DNA of 64,000 bases from Prochlorococcus sp. AG-676-L21 (lineage in GTDB: Bacteria > Cyanobacteriota > Cyanobacteriia > PCC-6307 > Cyanobiaceae). The notes below the pieces were generated by a model. That model had not been told where the DNA came from. It was given only the letters and a program-made list of their open reading frames with translations, and searched no databases. The stretch spans positions 1 through 64,000 of the forward strand of contig QCUA01000003.1 of assembly GCA_003210915.1 (NCBI GenBank), read 5' to 3'. A program made the position numbers and the translations under genes. Below are positions 19,947 through 31,309 of this stretch, one piece after another (the first letter of the stretch is position 1; every line of letters starts with the position of its first letter).

Positions 19947-20888
19947 TTATTTTAATCCGACACTAATTAGTTTTCTATCTTGATTTATCAATAATAAAAC
20001 ATCCGAACTTATAAGATCAAAACTCTCATGAGGGATAGATACATTTAACATGCGAAGAAAATCACTCAATTTATTATCTTTAAGAGAACTTCCCCTTTTA
20101 ACAAACATCCTTTTTTCTTGACTAGATTTCCAATCATTCATATATTCAAATTTCAAAGGTTTTAAATGCCAAATTTGATCAATCATGTTCCATATATCTA
20201 TGTAATGTTCTAAATTATTTTGGATATTATATCTGTATGAGGATTCAGAAGAACTCAATGGTGGTGAAATAATCTCAGAATTATCTGAATCTATAGATAA
20301 AGGTTTAACACCTAAAAACCAACCTTCTATTATTAGCAGATCAGGAGCTTCATATTTCCAATGAGATCTATCTCCTAAACCATTTCTTAAAGATTTATCA
20401 AAAACAGGTACATTCAATTGCCCATTATTTTTCCATTTAAGTAATTTTTCTTTCATTAAATCAATCGAATGACTGCCTGGAAAACCTCTGGAAACATTCC
20501 ATGGATTATTCTTAAGAGTTAATTCCATTTCTTTAGAAGGTAGATAAAAATCATCAATGGAAATAACAGATATTTTAAATTTTAATTTCAAAGATATAGT
20601 CTCCAACCATTTACCTAAAGTTGTTTTACCAGTCCCTGGAAGAGCTGAAATACCAATTATTTTCCGATCAGGAGAATTTTTATTAAATTTATATGCTTGT
20701 GATAAAAGAGGTAAGGCCAATCCCCAAATCCAATCATCATTTACATTATCATCCCAAAATTTATCAATGGAGAGTATCTCTTTCTTAAGATTCCAAAACA
20801 TAAACCATTCATCCAATGTTCTCCATCCAATTTGAGAAATTAATTTTTCAAAATCATCCAATGGAAATTCAATATTTAAATCTTTCAT
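19947..20888 (-). CDS. P-loop kinase resembling D-glycerate 3-kinase (GLYK type)
   Basis: IIGISALPGTGKTTLGKWL...SIDDFYLPSKEMELTLKNNPWNVSRGFPGSHSIDLM...LLIIEGWFLGVKPL. Confidence 0.8.
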   Translation of the reverse strand: MKDLNIEFPLDDFEKLISQIGWRTLDEWFMFWNLKKEILSIDKFWDDNVNDDWIWGLALPLLSQAYKFNKNSPDRKIIGISALPGTGKTTLGKWLETISLKLKFKISVISIDDFYLPSKEMELTLKNNPWNVSRGFPGSHSIDLMKEKLLKWKNNGQLNVPVFDKSLRNGLGDRSHWKYEAPDLLIIEGWFLGVKPLSIDSDNSEIISPPLSSSESSYRYNIQNNLEHYIDIWNMIDQIWHLKPLKFEYMNDWKSSQEKRMFVKRGSSLKDNKLSDFLRMLNVSIPHESFDLISSDVLLLINQDRKLISVGLK

Positions 20889-21688
20889 TGTTTACTTAAT
20901 ATTAATTTATTTATTAACTTATTTATTTCACTTTTCCAACCATAACCGTTTGGTTCACTCGCTAAAGTAAATCTATAGCCATTTAATTTCTCTAATAATT
21001 TCAAGTTTGGTCCACCAGGACTCGGAATTACAATTTTGTAATCTGAATTCAATAATAAAGGCAAATCATTAGGCGAATCTCCTAAACCAATAATTTTAAT
21101 ATTTGAATTATTTGAATATTTCTTTAGCGCATTTATTGCTTTTCCTTTGTTTGAGTTAATTGACAACATGTGACTCATCCTATTACCTCTAAAAATTTCT
21201 ACATTAAATCTTTTACAGCAAATATTAATCTCTTCTTCCTTTCCTTCAGGAGGATTTAAGAATGGCATACTCCAGTGTCTGTCCCTCATTAATTTTAAGG
21301 AATTGCCTTTTAATCCAGTTAGATCTGTTGCTTCTTTATCTGAGATGTTATTAAGTGGTACTAAATCATAATTAATTTCATTGGAAATACTACTTAAAAT
21401 TTTTTCAAGTTTTACGTATTTTTCTCCAAGAATAATCTCTCCGTTTACATTCTTTAAAGATTCACCATGTATGGCAGCTCCATTTTCAACGATAAAAGGA
21501 TCAGTTAAATTAAGTTGTTTTCTAATAACCTTAACTTCTGCGGCCGTTTTGCTGGTACATAGTATTACTGGGATAGATAGTTCTTGAAGCAATTTTATAG
21601 TTTCTTTTGCTGGAGTTAAATCATAAGAATGATCCATTAATGTTCCATCAACATCACTAACTACCCATAGGGAAGAATTTTCAATCAT
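20885..21688 (-). CDS. HAD phosphatase of the mannosyl/glucosyl-3-phosphoglycerate phosphatase family
   Basis: VVSDVDGTLMDHSYDLTPAKETIKLL...FIVENGAAIHGE...IIGLGDSPNDLPLL. Confidence 0.85.
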   Translation of the reverse strand: MIENSSLWVVSDVDGTLMDHSYDLTPAKETIKLLQELSIPVILCTSKTAAEVKVIRKQLNLTDPFIVENGAAIHGESLKNVNGEIILGEKYVKLEKILSSISNEINYDLVPLNNISDKEATDLTGLKGNSLKLMRDRHWSMPFLNPPEGKEEEINICCKRFNVEIFRGNRMSHMLSINSNKGKAINALKKYSNNSNIKIIGLGDSPNDLPLLLNSDYKIVIPSPGGPNLKLLEKLNGYRFTLASEPNGYGWKSEINKLINKLILSKQ

Positions 21689-23450
21689 CTGTCAAAAAAC
21701 AAAGCCAAATTACTTGAAAAGGATCAAGTTCAATATTATTAGAATTATATTTATTTGATGTTAGGTAATCCTGCATATTCAGATCATTATTAATTAATTT
21801 AGTAAATTTATATTCACTTAATCTATAGTTAATTTTGTTATCCGTCATATTGTGAATTGTAAATACAGCTTTTGAACCAATACCCCTTTTAATTACAACA
21901 ATATCACCTCTACTTCTAGATAAGCATTCCATCTTAGACTGAGGATGGAATTGAGGTAACATTGCTCTAATATCCATTGCATTTCTAAGATATTTAAGAT
22001 TTTTATTAGCATTAGATTCAGGATTTTTAAAAACAGCAGAAAGTTTCTCCGACTTAAATTTTTCCCTATTTAGATCTCTTCTTTGTCCTGTCATTGAAAA
22101 ACTTTTTATATCATTTTCTGAAGCCAGCAATGCCGGCAGATAAAAAGCAGGAACTCCTTTAAGTGACATTACAAGTAATTGCGATAACAAGAACCTTTGA
22201 TATTGAAAACGATTTGAATCTCTACCTGGATCCTCCATTGCGCTCCACCAACTAATATTTAATTCATATGGTTTATCTTCTCCATTTGATAATCTTCTAT
22301 GACTTACTAGACCTCCTCTTTTCTCGCAATTAATCAACAAATCTTTAATTCTTTGTTCATTCATTAGACCCTCTAAAGCCCTTAACCCTACCCCATCATG
22401 AGAAGCAGTGAAATTAAATAGCGTTGTAGTATTGGGTAATTCTGGCCAATCACAAATCCATGAATTTAAAATATCTGCTCTTGAAGTAATTATTGCTTCT
22501 AAAAGAAGAGGTGGTAATGGGAAATTATAAGCCATGTCAGCCTCATCCTCTGGTATTAAATAAGAAAGATTTTCCTTCTGCGGAACATTAGTTTCAGTAA
22601 TTAATACTCCATCATTTAGAAGGTCATTTAGTAATATTCTTAAAATTTTTACTATTGAATGTGCTTGTGGCAAATGCAAACATGTTGTACCAGGTTCCTT
22701 CCAAATAAAACCTACAGCGTCTAGTCTTAACCATTTAATACCATTTGATAAATAAGTAATAATCAGGTTAAGAAACTCTATTGTCATTTTGGGATTAAGC
22801 CAATTCAAATCAATTTGATCTGGACCAAAAGTTGTCCAAACTTGTTTTTGTCCATCCTCTGTATTTATTTGGGAAAAAAGAGATGAACTTCTTGGTCTGA
22901 TAACATTTTTCCAGTCAAGATCTTGTGAAGGAGAAAAGACATTAGATAAGCCAGGTTCTTGGCATTTAATAAATTGTTGAACCCATGGATGAGATGATGA
23001 AACATGGTTTAAAACTAAATCAGCCATTAAATAATGTTCATTAGAAATACTTTTCAGATCCTCCCATCTACCAAATTTTTCTTCTAAAGAATTATGACTT
23101 GATACAGCAAAACCACCATCACTAGTTGATTTCAGGAAAGGAAGAATATGAACTACTTTTGATAAACTTCCAAAATATTTACTTAGTAATTCTCGAAGCG
23201 TTACAAGTGTAGCTTCTCCTTTTTTATAAACCCCATCGGCATAGGTTATTAAAACAGCGTAAGATTCGTCCCATTTTTTATCGTCACTTATTTCTTCATA
23301 ACGAGACTTCTCTGAGAAATTATCTAAAATCTGCAATAATTGATTACAAATAAAGTTAAGCTCTTCGGTAGTATGATCCTCATAAATTGTTTCTAGCAAT
23401 TTATAGAGCCTTAATCTATCAAATTTTTTCTCTGAATCAATTTGCGTCAC
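21681..23450 (-). CDS. GH13 sucrose phosphorylase-like / candidate glucosylglycerate phosphorylase
   Basis: GH13 motifs DLVLNHVSSSHPWV, GIKWLRLDAVGFIWKE, VLITETNVP, NFTASHDGVGLRALEG. Confidence 0.85.
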   Translation of the reverse strand: MTQIDSEKKFDRLRLYKLLETIYEDHTTEELNFICNQLLQILDNFSEKSRYEEISDDKKWDESYAVLITYADGVYKKGEATLVTLRELLSKYFGSLSKVVHILPFLKSTSDGGFAVSSHNSLEEKFGRWEDLKSISNEHYLMADLVLNHVSSSHPWVQQFIKCQEPGLSNVFSPSQDLDWKNVIRPRSSSLFSQINTEDGQKQVWTTFGPDQIDLNWLNPKMTIEFLNLIITYLSNGIKWLRLDAVGFIWKEPGTTCLHLPQAHSIVKILRILLNDLLNDGVLITETNVPQKENLSYLIPEDEADMAYNFPLPPLLLEAIITSRADILNSWICDWPELPNTTTLFNFTASHDGVGLRALEGLMNEQRIKDLLINCEKRGGLVSHRRLSNGEDKPYELNISWWSAMEDPGRDSNRFQYQRFLLSQLLVMSLKGVPAFYLPALLASENDIKSFSMTGQRRDLNREKFKSEKLSAVFKNPESNANKNLKYLRNAMDIRAMLPQFHPQSKMECLSRSRGDIVVIKRGIGSKAVFTIHNMTDNKINYRLSEYKFTKLINNDLNMQDYLTSNKYNSNNIELDPFQVIWLCFLTDD

Positions 23451-23500
23451 TTTGAAAAAATCATCGAAGTATTAACACTATTCTGCACATCAAATAGAAA

Positions 23501-24727
23501 ATGGACTTTCAACAAGGTTTAATCACAACAATACATGAATATGGTGTCACTAAGGATCTACTTAGAGAATTAAATAAAAGTCTTAAGAAAAGATCTACAG
23601 CAATATTAATTCCGTGTCTATATGAAGAATTTGAACGGCCAGCGCTAAAAGAAATTAAAGAAGTTTTAAAAAATCTTACCGGATTAAATGAATTAGTTAT
23701 TGCTCTATCTGCAAAGACGACAGATCAAGTAAAATCTGCAAAATCATTTTTTGATTCAATGCCATTCCCTGTTCATATTCAATGGACAAATTCACCATCT
23801 GTAATTGAACTATTAAAAAATCAAGAAAAAAATGGATTGGAACTTCTTGGAACTCCAGGGAAAGGATGGGCGGTATGGCAAGGAATAGGGGTTGCGACAA
23901 GACAATCTGATGTAGTTGCTTTATTTGATGCTGACATAAGAACATTCACCCCTTTATATCCATCAAGAATGATTCTTCCCTTGTTAGACGAATCATATGG
24001 AATTTCCTATGTAAAAGCCTTCTATAGTCGATTATCATTAGAAACAAATCAATTACAAGGAAGAGCAACGAGATTATTTGTAGGCCCTTTATTGGCAAGC
24101 TTGGAGCAGTTAGTTGGAAATGGCCCCTTTTTGCAGTATTTACAATCCTTTAGATATCCTCTAGCAGGTGAATTTGCCTTTACAAAAGATTTAGCTATGA
24201 ATTTAAGAATTCCATGTGATTGGGGATTAGAGATAGGTCTTCTGTCAGAGGTTTATAGGAATGTCAGAACTTCAAAAATAGCTCAAGTTGACCTTGGATT
24301 ATTTGATCATAAGCATAAAACTATAGGATTATCATCCAAGGAGGGTCTTCAAAAGATGTGTACAGAAATTCTATCTAGTGTCTTAAGAGGACTTATGGAA
24401 CATCAAGCTCAGACTCTAACAAGCACTCAATTATCAACACTTGAAGTTCTTTATAAAAGAGTAGGAGAAGATAGAGTTAAACAATTTGGACTAGATTCTG
24501 CAGTTAATAAGCTTCCATATGACAGACATGAAGAGGAATTGTCTGTTCAAAAATTTGCAAAATTATTACGACCTGCTACTCAAGGCTACTTAGCAAATCC
24601 AACAACTCAACAACTTCCTAGTTGGTCAAGAGTTCTTTCATGTGAGAATAAGCTTCAAGAAGATTTAGCAAATGCAGGATCTAAAGAAATAAATACAACT
24701 AAAAAAGAATTAATTAATAACTACTAA
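23501..24727 (+). CDS. gpgS: Glucosyl-3-phosphoglycerate synthase-like GT
   Basis: [21 protein letters not shown]...[39 protein letters not shown]. Confidence 0.85.
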   Translation: MDFQQGLITTIHEYGVTKDLLRELNKSLKKRSTAILIPCLYEEFERPALKEIKEVLKNLTGLNELVIALSAKTTDQVKSAKSFFDSMPFPVHIQWTNSPSVIELLKNQEKNGLELLGTPGKGWAVWQGIGVATRQSDVVALFDADIRTFTPLYPSRMILPLLDESYGISYVKAFYSRLSLETNQLQGRATRLFVGPLLASLEQLVGNGPFLQYLQSFRYPLAGEFAFTKDLAMNLRIPCDWGLEIGLLSEVYRNVRTSKIAQVDLGLFDHKHKTIGLSSKEGLQKMCTEILSSVLRGLMEHQAQTLTSTQLSTLEVLYKRVGEDRVKQFGLDSAVNKLPYDRHEEELSVQKFAKLLRPATQGYLANPTTQQLPSWSRVLSCENKLQEDLANAGSKEINTTKKELINNY

Positions 24728-26433
24728 AGTAAAAAATATTTTTGAGCCATCGGCACTTCTTCGAGAGGTTCACAAGAAAGTAATACTCCATCAGCAAATA
24801 CTTCATAAGTTTGTGGATCAACTGTGATATTTGGTAATTTATTATTCAATTTGAGATCTGATTTATTAATAGATCTTGTGTCTTCTACAGCCAAACATTT
24901 TTTTTGTAAAGAAAGTTTGTTAGGAATATCAAGTTCGATTGCATTTTTACTCAAAAAAGTGAACGAACTTTTTAAAAGTGATTGTCCATAATTCGCAAAC
25001 ATGGGTCTACCATGAACAGGTCCTGGCGTTGGAATTGAAGCATTTGCATCACCCATCTGAGACCAAACTATAGACCCCCCCTTGACGACTAGTTCTGGCT
25101 TAACACCAAAAAAGGAAGGTTTCCACAAAACCAAATCCGCTATTTTACCCTTTTCTATAGAACCAACAAACCTATTTATTCCATGAGCAATAGCTGGATT
25201 AATAGTAACTTTAGAGATATATCTTTTAACTCTATAGTTATCATTTCTATTAGAATCTTCAGGTAAAGGGCCTCTTTGCACTTTCATTTTATGCGCGGTT
25301 TGAAAAGTTCTTGTAATTACTTCACCAACTCGTCCCATAGCCTGTGAATCACTTGCAATAATTGAAAAAGCACCTATATCATGCAAAATATCTTCGGCAG
25401 CTATTGTCTCCCTCCTAATTCTTGACTCTGCAAATGCAATATCTTCTGGAATTTTAGAATCTAAATGATGACAGACCATTAACATATCAAGATGTTCTTC
25501 TAGAGTATTTTTGGTGTAAGGCCTAGTTGGATTAGTACTACTTGGTAAGACATTATTTTCTCCACAAATTTTAATAATATCTGGAGCGTGGCCACCTCCT
25601 GCTCCTTCAGTATGAAAAGTATGAATAGTTCTACCTGCAATCGCATTTATAGTATCTTCAACAAAACCTGCTTCATTCAAAGTATCAGTATGAATACATA
25701 CTTGAACGTCTAGATTATCTGCAACATTAAGACATGAATTTATCGTTGATGGAGTTGTACCCCAGTCTTCATGTAATTTTAAACCACAAGCACCAGCGTT
25801 TACTTGTTCAAAAAGATTTGTCTCATTAGATGAATTACCCTTCCCAAAAAAACCTAAATTCATAGGGAATGCTTCTGCAGATTGAAGCATACGTGATATA
25901 TGAAAAGCACCTGGAGTGCAGGTAGTAGCATTTGTTCCGGTAGCTGGCCCTGTTCCACCTCCTAACATAGTTGTCACGCCAGAAGCTAATGAAGTTTCTA
26001 TTTGTTGAGGACAAATAAAATGTATATGTGTATCTATAGATCCTGCAGTAAGAATGTGTCCTTCACCAGCTATTACTTCAGTTGAAGAGCCAATAATAAT
26101 ATTTATATTATCTTGTATATCGGGATTCCCAGCTTTACCAATTTCATAAATTTTTCCATCTTTCAATCCGACATCAGCTTTTACAATTCCCCACCAATCA
26201 ACTATTAAGGCATTAGTTATTACTGTATCCACAGCTCCATCATCTCTAGTTACTTGAGACTGGCCCATCCCATCTCTGATAACCTTTCCTCCTCCAAATT
26301 TTACTTCATCTCCATAAGTTGTGAAATCCTTTTCTACTTCAATTATTAATTCTGTATCTGCAAGTCTTACTCTATCTCCTCTTGTAGGTCCATATGTTTG
26401 AGCATAAGTTTTTCTATTAATTTTATAAGACAT
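24724..26433 (-). CDS. ureC: Urease subunit alpha
   Basis: [16 protein letters not shown]; active site [36 protein letters not shown]. Confidence 0.98.
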   Translation of the reverse strand: MSYKINRKTYAQTYGPTRGDRVRLADTELIIEVEKDFTTYGDEVKFGGGKVIRDGMGQSQVTRDDGAVDTVITNALIVDWWGIVKADVGLKDGKIYEIGKAGNPDIQDNINIIIGSSTEVIAGEGHILTAGSIDTHIHFICPQQIETSLASGVTTMLGGGTGPATGTNATTCTPGAFHISRMLQSAEAFPMNLGFFGKGNSSNETNLFEQVNAGACGLKLHEDWGTTPSTINSCLNVADNLDVQVCIHTDTLNEAGFVEDTINAIAGRTIHTFHTEGAGGGHAPDIIKICGENNVLPSSTNPTRPYTKNTLEEHLDMLMVCHHLDSKIPEDIAFAESRIRRETIAAEDILHDIGAFSIIASDSQAMGRVGEVITRTFQTAHKMKVQRGPLPEDSNRNDNYRVKRYISKVTINPAIAHGINRFVGSIEKGKIADLVLWKPSFFGVKPELVVKGGSIVWSQMGDANASIPTPGPVHGRPMFANYGQSLLKSSFTFLSKNAIELDIPNKLSLQKKCLAVEDTRSINKSDLKLNNKLPNITVDPQTYEVFADGVLLSCEPLEEVPMAQKYFLL

Positions 26434-26438
26434 AATAT

Positions 26439-26759
26439 TTAAGAATCTAAAGGACCATTAATTAAAGCATTAAAACCAAAGGCATTTCTATATCCTGAAT
26501 AAGGTACCAGTTTTACTTCTGTAGTATCTCCAGGTTCAAATCTAATAGCCGTTCCTGCAGGAATATCTAGACGCATACCAAGCGTAATTTCTCTTGTAAA
26601 AATTAAAGCTTTATTAGTTTCGAAAAAATGATAATGAGATCCAACTTGAATAGGTCTATCCCCAGTGTTAGAAACAGTTATAGTTTTCACATTTTTACCA
26701 GAATTTAATTCAATAAAACCATCTTCAGTAATTATTTCACCAGGTATTAAATAGTCCAT
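26439..26759 (-). CDS. ureB: Urease subunit beta
   Basis: [19 protein letters not shown]...[24 protein letters not shown]. Confidence 0.98.
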   Translation of the reverse strand: MDYLIPGEIITEDGFIELNSGKNVKTITVSNTGDRPIQVGSHYHFFETNKALIFTREITLGMRLDIPAGTAIRFEPGDTTEVKLVPYSGYRNAFGFNALINGPLDS

Positions 26760-26761
26760 AG

Positions 26762-27064
26762 TTAATTAATAGGATTATGAATAGTTACTAATTTAGTACC
26801 ATCTGGAAAGACAGCTTCAACTTGAACTTCATCGACCATTTCAGAGATACCATCCATTACTTGTTTTTTACTAAGCCAAGTTGTCCCTTCAGACATTAAT
26901 TGGCTAACACTTTTGCCATCTCTTGCACCCTCTAAAACTTGAAAGCTTAAGAAAGCAACTGTTTCCGGATAATTAAGTTTTAGACCCCTATTGAGCCTTC
27001 TTTCAGCTAGTTGTGCAGCTGAAAAAATTAATAGTTTATCTTTTTCTTGAGGTGAAAGATGCAT
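26762..27064 (-). CDS. ureA: Urease subunit gamma
   Basis: [34 protein letters not shown]...[17 protein letters not shown]. Confidence 0.98.
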   Translation of the reverse strand: MHLSPQEKDKLLIFSAAQLAERRLNRGLKLNYPETVAFLSFQVLEGARDGKSVSQLMSEGTTWLSKKQVMDGISEMVDEVQVEAVFPDGTKLVTIHNPIN

Positions 27065-27125
27065 AAATAAAAAATTAATCTAAAAATTGTCTTTAAAAAA
27101 GTTCTAAATGAACATAATAACTAAT

Positions 27126-28019
27126 TTAAAGATCTTGCAAAGGCCATACACCCTGATATTCTGGCTTACAAAACCCACAAACAGTTCTTATTTGTGTCCA
27201 AATAGAAAAAAAACATTTTCTTGCATCTTGCGATGAAGTGCCCAAGAATCTTATTGATATCCCATTTTCTAAAGTTCCTAAAGACAAATAATTATTATTT
27301 TCTTTGAAAATTATTTTTATTTTTTCTTTTAAGTAACTTATTTTTGTTTTAGGAAATTCTTTTTCACATATCCAAATTAAAGAACCAAAAACTGGCTTAT
27401 AATCCATTCCACTTTTCGCTTCAAAACTAAATTTATTTAATTCAATTTGATCTACAAATTCCCAATCATCACATAAATTTCCATTCCTCATAATCTCTAA
27501 TTTTGATCTAAAAACGCCGCTCTCAATTGATTCGCCAGCAGAAGATCTTCCAAGTCTTATTAAATCTGTAAATAAAAAACTAGAGTTATCGGAAATCTTT
27601 ATATTAAATTCCTGTGAATATAATCCGTTTGCAAAAACTATGGTTTCTTGCGGGAGGTACTCTAAATGAGAATTATCAAGAATATTTATCTTTGTTTTCT
27701 GCGAAGAAAAAGTCCCTTCAGGATTAATTTTTGATCTACCAACTGATCCATATACTTTCTGAGCTGAAGAGGTGGTTAATAAAACTTTCGAATTAATTCC
27801 AATATTTGCTTCAAATTCAAGCAAATCACCGCCAACAAGTCCTCCTGCCGTATGAAGTATAGGTAAAATACATCTTCCCTCTTGGTCATAACTGCATTTT
27901 AGTAATTTATAGGGAGATGTAAATTTAGATTTAAAGATTGTTTTATCGTCTTTCCCAAAAATTGATTTATTATTAAAAAAATTTAAGAAACAATTACCTT
28001 CCCAAGAAGATTTAGACAT
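27126..28019 (-). CDS. ureD: Urease accessory protein UreD
   Basis: [38 protein letters not shown]. Confidence 0.95.
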   Translation of the reverse strand: MSKSSWEGNCFLNFFNNKSIFGKDDKTIFKSKFTSPYKLLKCSYDQEGRCILPILHTAGGLVGGDLLEFEANIGINSKVLLTTSSAQKVYGSVGRSKINPEGTFSSQKTKINILDNSHLEYLPQETIVFANGLYSQEFNIKISDNSSFLFTDLIRLGRSSAGESIESGVFRSKLEIMRNGNLCDDWEFVDQIELNKFSFEAKSGMDYKPVFGSLIWICEKEFPKTKISYLKEKIKIIFKENNNYLSLGTLENGISIRFLGTSSQDARKCFFSIWTQIRTVCGFCKPEYQGVWPLQDL

Positions 28020-28066
28020 AATTGTTTTCTTGAATACTCTATTTAAGTTACTAAAAATATTTTGTT

Positions 28067-28522
28067 ATGAGTAATAAAAAAGAAATTGTTGTAACTGATT
28101 GGATTAAGCAAAATTGCGATGAGGGTAATTATTTAAACCTTACACTAAGTTCTGATCAAAGAAGAGTCTTAAGGGGAAAAAGAAAATCAGATTGCAATCA
28201 AGAACTTCAATTACAATTACCAAGAGAGGGGAAATTGAATGATGGTGATATCCTTCGAACAAATCAAAAAAAACTCTTTATACAAATCATTGCGCAAAAA
28301 GAAAATTTAATAGAAATTACTGCTAAAAGGAATTTAGAGCTAATAAAGGTTGCTTATCATCTTGGAAATAGACATGTGGAAATTGAGATTAATGAAAATA
28401 TCTTATTAACTAAAAATGATTACATAATTGAGGAATTGCTTAAGAACTTTGATGTTATTTTCTCAAAAGTTGAAAAAAAGTTTTTTCCAGAAATAGGAGC
28501 TTTTCATCATGAAAAAAAATAA
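28067..28522 (+). CDS. ureE: Urease accessory protein UreE
   Basis: AYHLGNRHVEIEI and neighbourhood. Confidence 0.93.
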   Translation: MSNKKEIVVTDWIKQNCDEGNYLNLTLSSDQRRVLRGKRKSDCNQELQLQLPREGKLNDGDILRTNQKKLFIQIIAQKENLIEITAKRNLELIKVAYHLGNRHVEIEINENILLTKNDYIIEELLKNFDVIFSKVEKKFFPEIGAFHHEKK

Positions 28523-29195
28523 CTTAGTTAAGTATTTATTAATTAGTCCAAGTTTACCTGTGGGAGGTTTTTGTTATTCTGAGGGATTAGAGAGTTATTT
28601 AAAAATTAAGAATTTAGAAGAATCAGACCATATAAGGGATTTAATTACAAATGAATTAAAAATTGGGCAAATTAGAATTGAAGCTAAATGTTTAATAGAA
28701 TTTTTTGATATTTTTGTAGAATTAAAAGTTGCTAATAATGTTAAAAATAACAAAAGAAGATTATTGAGTTTAGATAAATGGCTATTGTCTTTTAGAGATA
28801 CTGTTGAGATAAGAGATCAACAGACTCAAATGGCTAAATCACTTTTTGAATTGACTAAAGAATTTGGATTTGAATATTTATATGAAAAAAATAAAAATAT
28901 CTCTTGGTCTTTAGCATGGAGTTGGGCTTGCTTCTCTTTTCAAATAAATAAATTAGAAATGATCGAAAATTTTATATATGCATGGACTGCGAATCAACTT
29001 AGTGCTGCAATAAGACTTATACCCATGGGTTCAATAAAAGCACAAACTATTCAACTTGAGTTGTTGGATTTAATCTCAGAAGTTTCCCAAAAAATTGTAG
29101 ACAGTAATATCAATGATCTTTATGTTGGGAATATAAGCTTATCTATGGCTCAACAAAACCATAATGATCTATATACAAAACTTTTTAGAAATTAA
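28509..29195 (+). CDS. ureF: Urease accessory protein UreF
   Basis: YLLISPSLPVGGFCYSEGLES...SAAIRLIPMGSIKAQ. Confidence 0.95.
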   Translation: MKKNNLVKYLLISPSLPVGGFCYSEGLESYLKIKNLEESDHIRDLITNELKIGQIRIEAKCLIEFFDIFVELKVANNVKNNKRRLLSLDKWLLSFRDTVEIRDQQTQMAKSLFELTKEFGFEYLYEKNKNISWSLAWSWACFSFQINKLEMIENFIYAWTANQLSAAIRLIPMGSIKAQTIQLELLDLISEVSQKIVDSNINDLYVGNISLSMAQQNHNDLYTKLFRN

Positions 29196-29198
29196 TTT

Positions 29199-29804
29199 AT
29201 GAGCAGCAAATTAAGAGTAGGAGTTGCGGGCCCAGTAGGCTCGGGAAAAACAGCATTAGTTGAAACTTTATGCATAGGTCTTAAAAAGGAATATAAAATA
29301 GCTGTTGTTACTAATGACATTTATACAAAAGAGGATGCTAATTTTCTCATAAAGAAAAAGATTTTAGAGGAAGGAAGAATTGTTGGAGTAGAAACTGGTG
29401 GTTGTCCTCATACTGCAATAAGAGAAGATTGTTCACTTAATAAAAATGCAGTAATGGATCTTGAAAACAAATATGATCCATTGGATTTTATTTTTGTTGA
29501 AAGTGGAGGTGATAATCTTGCGGCAAGTTTTAGTCCAGAACTTGTAGATTTATCTATTTACGTGATTGATGTATCGGCTGGGGATAAAATTCCGAGAAAA
29601 GGAGGTCCAGGCATTACAAGATCTGATTTGTTATTAATCAACAAAATTGATTTAGCTGATATGGTTGGTGCAAATTTAAATATTATGCAAAACGATACAG
29701 ATATGATGAGAGATGGTAAACCATGGTTTTTTACAAATCTTAGTTCCGGCAGTGGTGTTGATGATGTTATTAAGTATCTAGTCGGTCAAATACCAAACAT
29801 TTAA
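29199..29804 (+). CDS. ureG: Urease accessory GTPase UreG
   Basis: [19 protein letters not shown]...[18 protein letters not shown]. Confidence 0.98.
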   Translation: MSSKLRVGVAGPVGSGKTALVETLCIGLKKEYKIAVVTNDIYTKEDANFLIKKKILEEGRIVGVETGGCPHTAIREDCSLNKNAVMDLENKYDPLDFIFVESGGDNLAASFSPELVDLSIYVIDVSAGDKIPRKGGPGITRSDLLLINKIDLADMVGANLNIMQNDTDMMRDGKPWFFTNLSSGSGVDDVIKYLVGQIPNI

Positions 29805-29848
29805 AGTCAAAAAAATAATCGGAAGTTTTATATTGGATTCAACAAAAT

Positions 29849-29890
29849 GTTACTTACGCTACAAAACTAAATCCCACTCGTTAATAACTT
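29849..29890 (+). promoter_or_regulatory. Putative NtcA-activated promoter of urtA
   Basis: GTT-ACTTACGC-TAC (29849-29862; consensus GTA-N8-TAC), 22 bp, then TAACTT (29885-29890; TAN3T). Confidence 0.7.
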
Positions 29891-29938
29891 TTACTTTATC
29901 CCCCCAATGTGGGTCAATTACCTAATTTAAACGAATTC

Positions 29939-31228
29939 ATGAGAATTTCAAGGCGTATTTTGGCAGGTTTAGCTACTGCCTCTCTTGCCGTTTCAGTTAC
30001 TTCATGCGGAGGAGGTTCAGACACTTCCGGAAGTTTCGATGACACAGTAACTGTTGGTATTTTACATTCCCTTTCAGGAACAATGGCCATATCTGAATCA
30101 ACTCTTGTTGATACTGAAAAAATGGCTATTGCAGAAATCAACGCTGCCGGAGGAGTAACCGTTGGTGGCAAAAGCTACAAAATCGATTATATCGTTGAAG
30201 ATGGAGCTTCTGACTGGCCAACATTTGCTGAGAAGTCTAAAAAATTAATCGACCAGGATGGAGTTCCAGTTGTATTTGGTGGATGGACATCTGCTAGTAG
30301 AAAGGCAATGCTTCCTGTGTATGAATCAAAAGATGCATTCCTTTACTACCCAATTCAGTATGAAGCTCAGGAATGTTCAAACAACATTTTCTACACAGGT
30401 GCTTCACCAAACCAACAATCAGAACCAGCAACTGATTTCATGTACAAGAGATCTCCTGCCGCTGGAAAGCCATTTTTCCTAGTTGGTTCAGACTATGTTT
30501 TCCCAAGGACATCAAATACAATTACCAAAGAACAACTTAAATCACTTGGTGGAAAGGTTGTAGGTGAAGATTATTTACCTCTAGGAAATACTGAAGTTGC
30601 TCCTATTATTTCCAAGATCAAAAAAGCATTAGCACCATCTGGTGGTGGAGTAATTATCAACACACTTAATGGTGACCAAAACGTTGCTTTCTTTAAACAG
30701 ATTCAGGATGCTGGGATTACTCCAAGTAATGGATATTATGTAATGAACTATTCTATTGCAGAGGAAGAAATCAGTACTATTGGACCTGAATTCTTAGAAG
30801 GCCATTATGGTGCTTGGAACTACATGATGTCTATCGACACACCTGAATCCAAGAAATTTGCAGCCGATTTCAAAGCTCTATATGGAAGTGACAGAGTAGT
30901 TGCCGATCCACAGGAATCTGCTTATAACATGGTTTATTTATGGAAACAAGCAGTTGAAGATGCAGGTACATTTGAGAACAGTGCTGTTAGAGAAGCTCTA
31001 GTAGGACAAACATTCGATGCTCCTCAAGGACCAGTTGAGGTTATGCCTAACCATCACCTTGCTCAAACAGTAAGAATTGGTTTAATCAAGCCAGAAGGTG
31101 GATTTGAGATTCTTGAAGAAACTGATGGAGTTGTATACCCACAAGCATGGAACCAATTTGAACCTAGTTCAAAAGGTTATGCATGTGACTGGACAGACCC
31201 ATCTAAAGGAGAAAGATATAAGCTTTAA
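29939..31228 (+). CDS. urtA: Urea ABC transporter substrate-binding protein
   Basis: ATG at 29939 gives a lipoprotein-type leader (MRISRRILAGLATASLAVSVTSCGG); VTVGILHSLSGTMAISESTLVDTE. The track ORF begins at an in-frame GTG at 29909. Confidence 0.95.
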   Translation: MRISRRILAGLATASLAVSVTSCGGGSDTSGSFDDTVTVGILHSLSGTMAISESTLVDTEKMAIAEINAAGGVTVGGKSYKIDYIVEDGASDWPTFAEKSKKLIDQDGVPVVFGGWTSASRKAMLPVYESKDAFLYYPIQYEAQECSNNIFYTGASPNQQSEPATDFMYKRSPAAGKPFFLVGSDYVFPRTSNTITKEQLKSLGGKVVGEDYLPLGNTEVAPIISKIKKALAPSGGGVIINTLNGDQNVAFFKQIQDAGITPSNGYYVMNYSIAEEEISTIGPEFLEGHYGAWNYMMSIDTPESKKFAADFKALYGSDRVVADPQESAYNMVYLWKQAVEDAGTFENSAVREALVGQTFDAPQGPVEVMPNHHLAQTVRIGLIKPEGGFEILEETDGVVYPQAWNQFEPSSKGYACDWTDPSKGERYKL

Positions 31229-31250
31229 TTTCAAAGTTTACTTCTAAAGA

Positions 31251-31277
31251 GAAGAGGAGGCTTAATGCCTCCTCTTC
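31251..31277 (+). terminator. Strong hairpin between urtA and urtB (possible partial terminator or mRNA-stabilising stem-loop)
   Basis: GAAGAGGAGGC-TTAAT-GCCTCCTCTTC, perfect 11-bp stem, with only a weak U-tract. Confidence 0.8.
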
Positions 31278-31309
31278 TTATATCCACTTAAATTTTCTTC
31301 TTATTAAAA

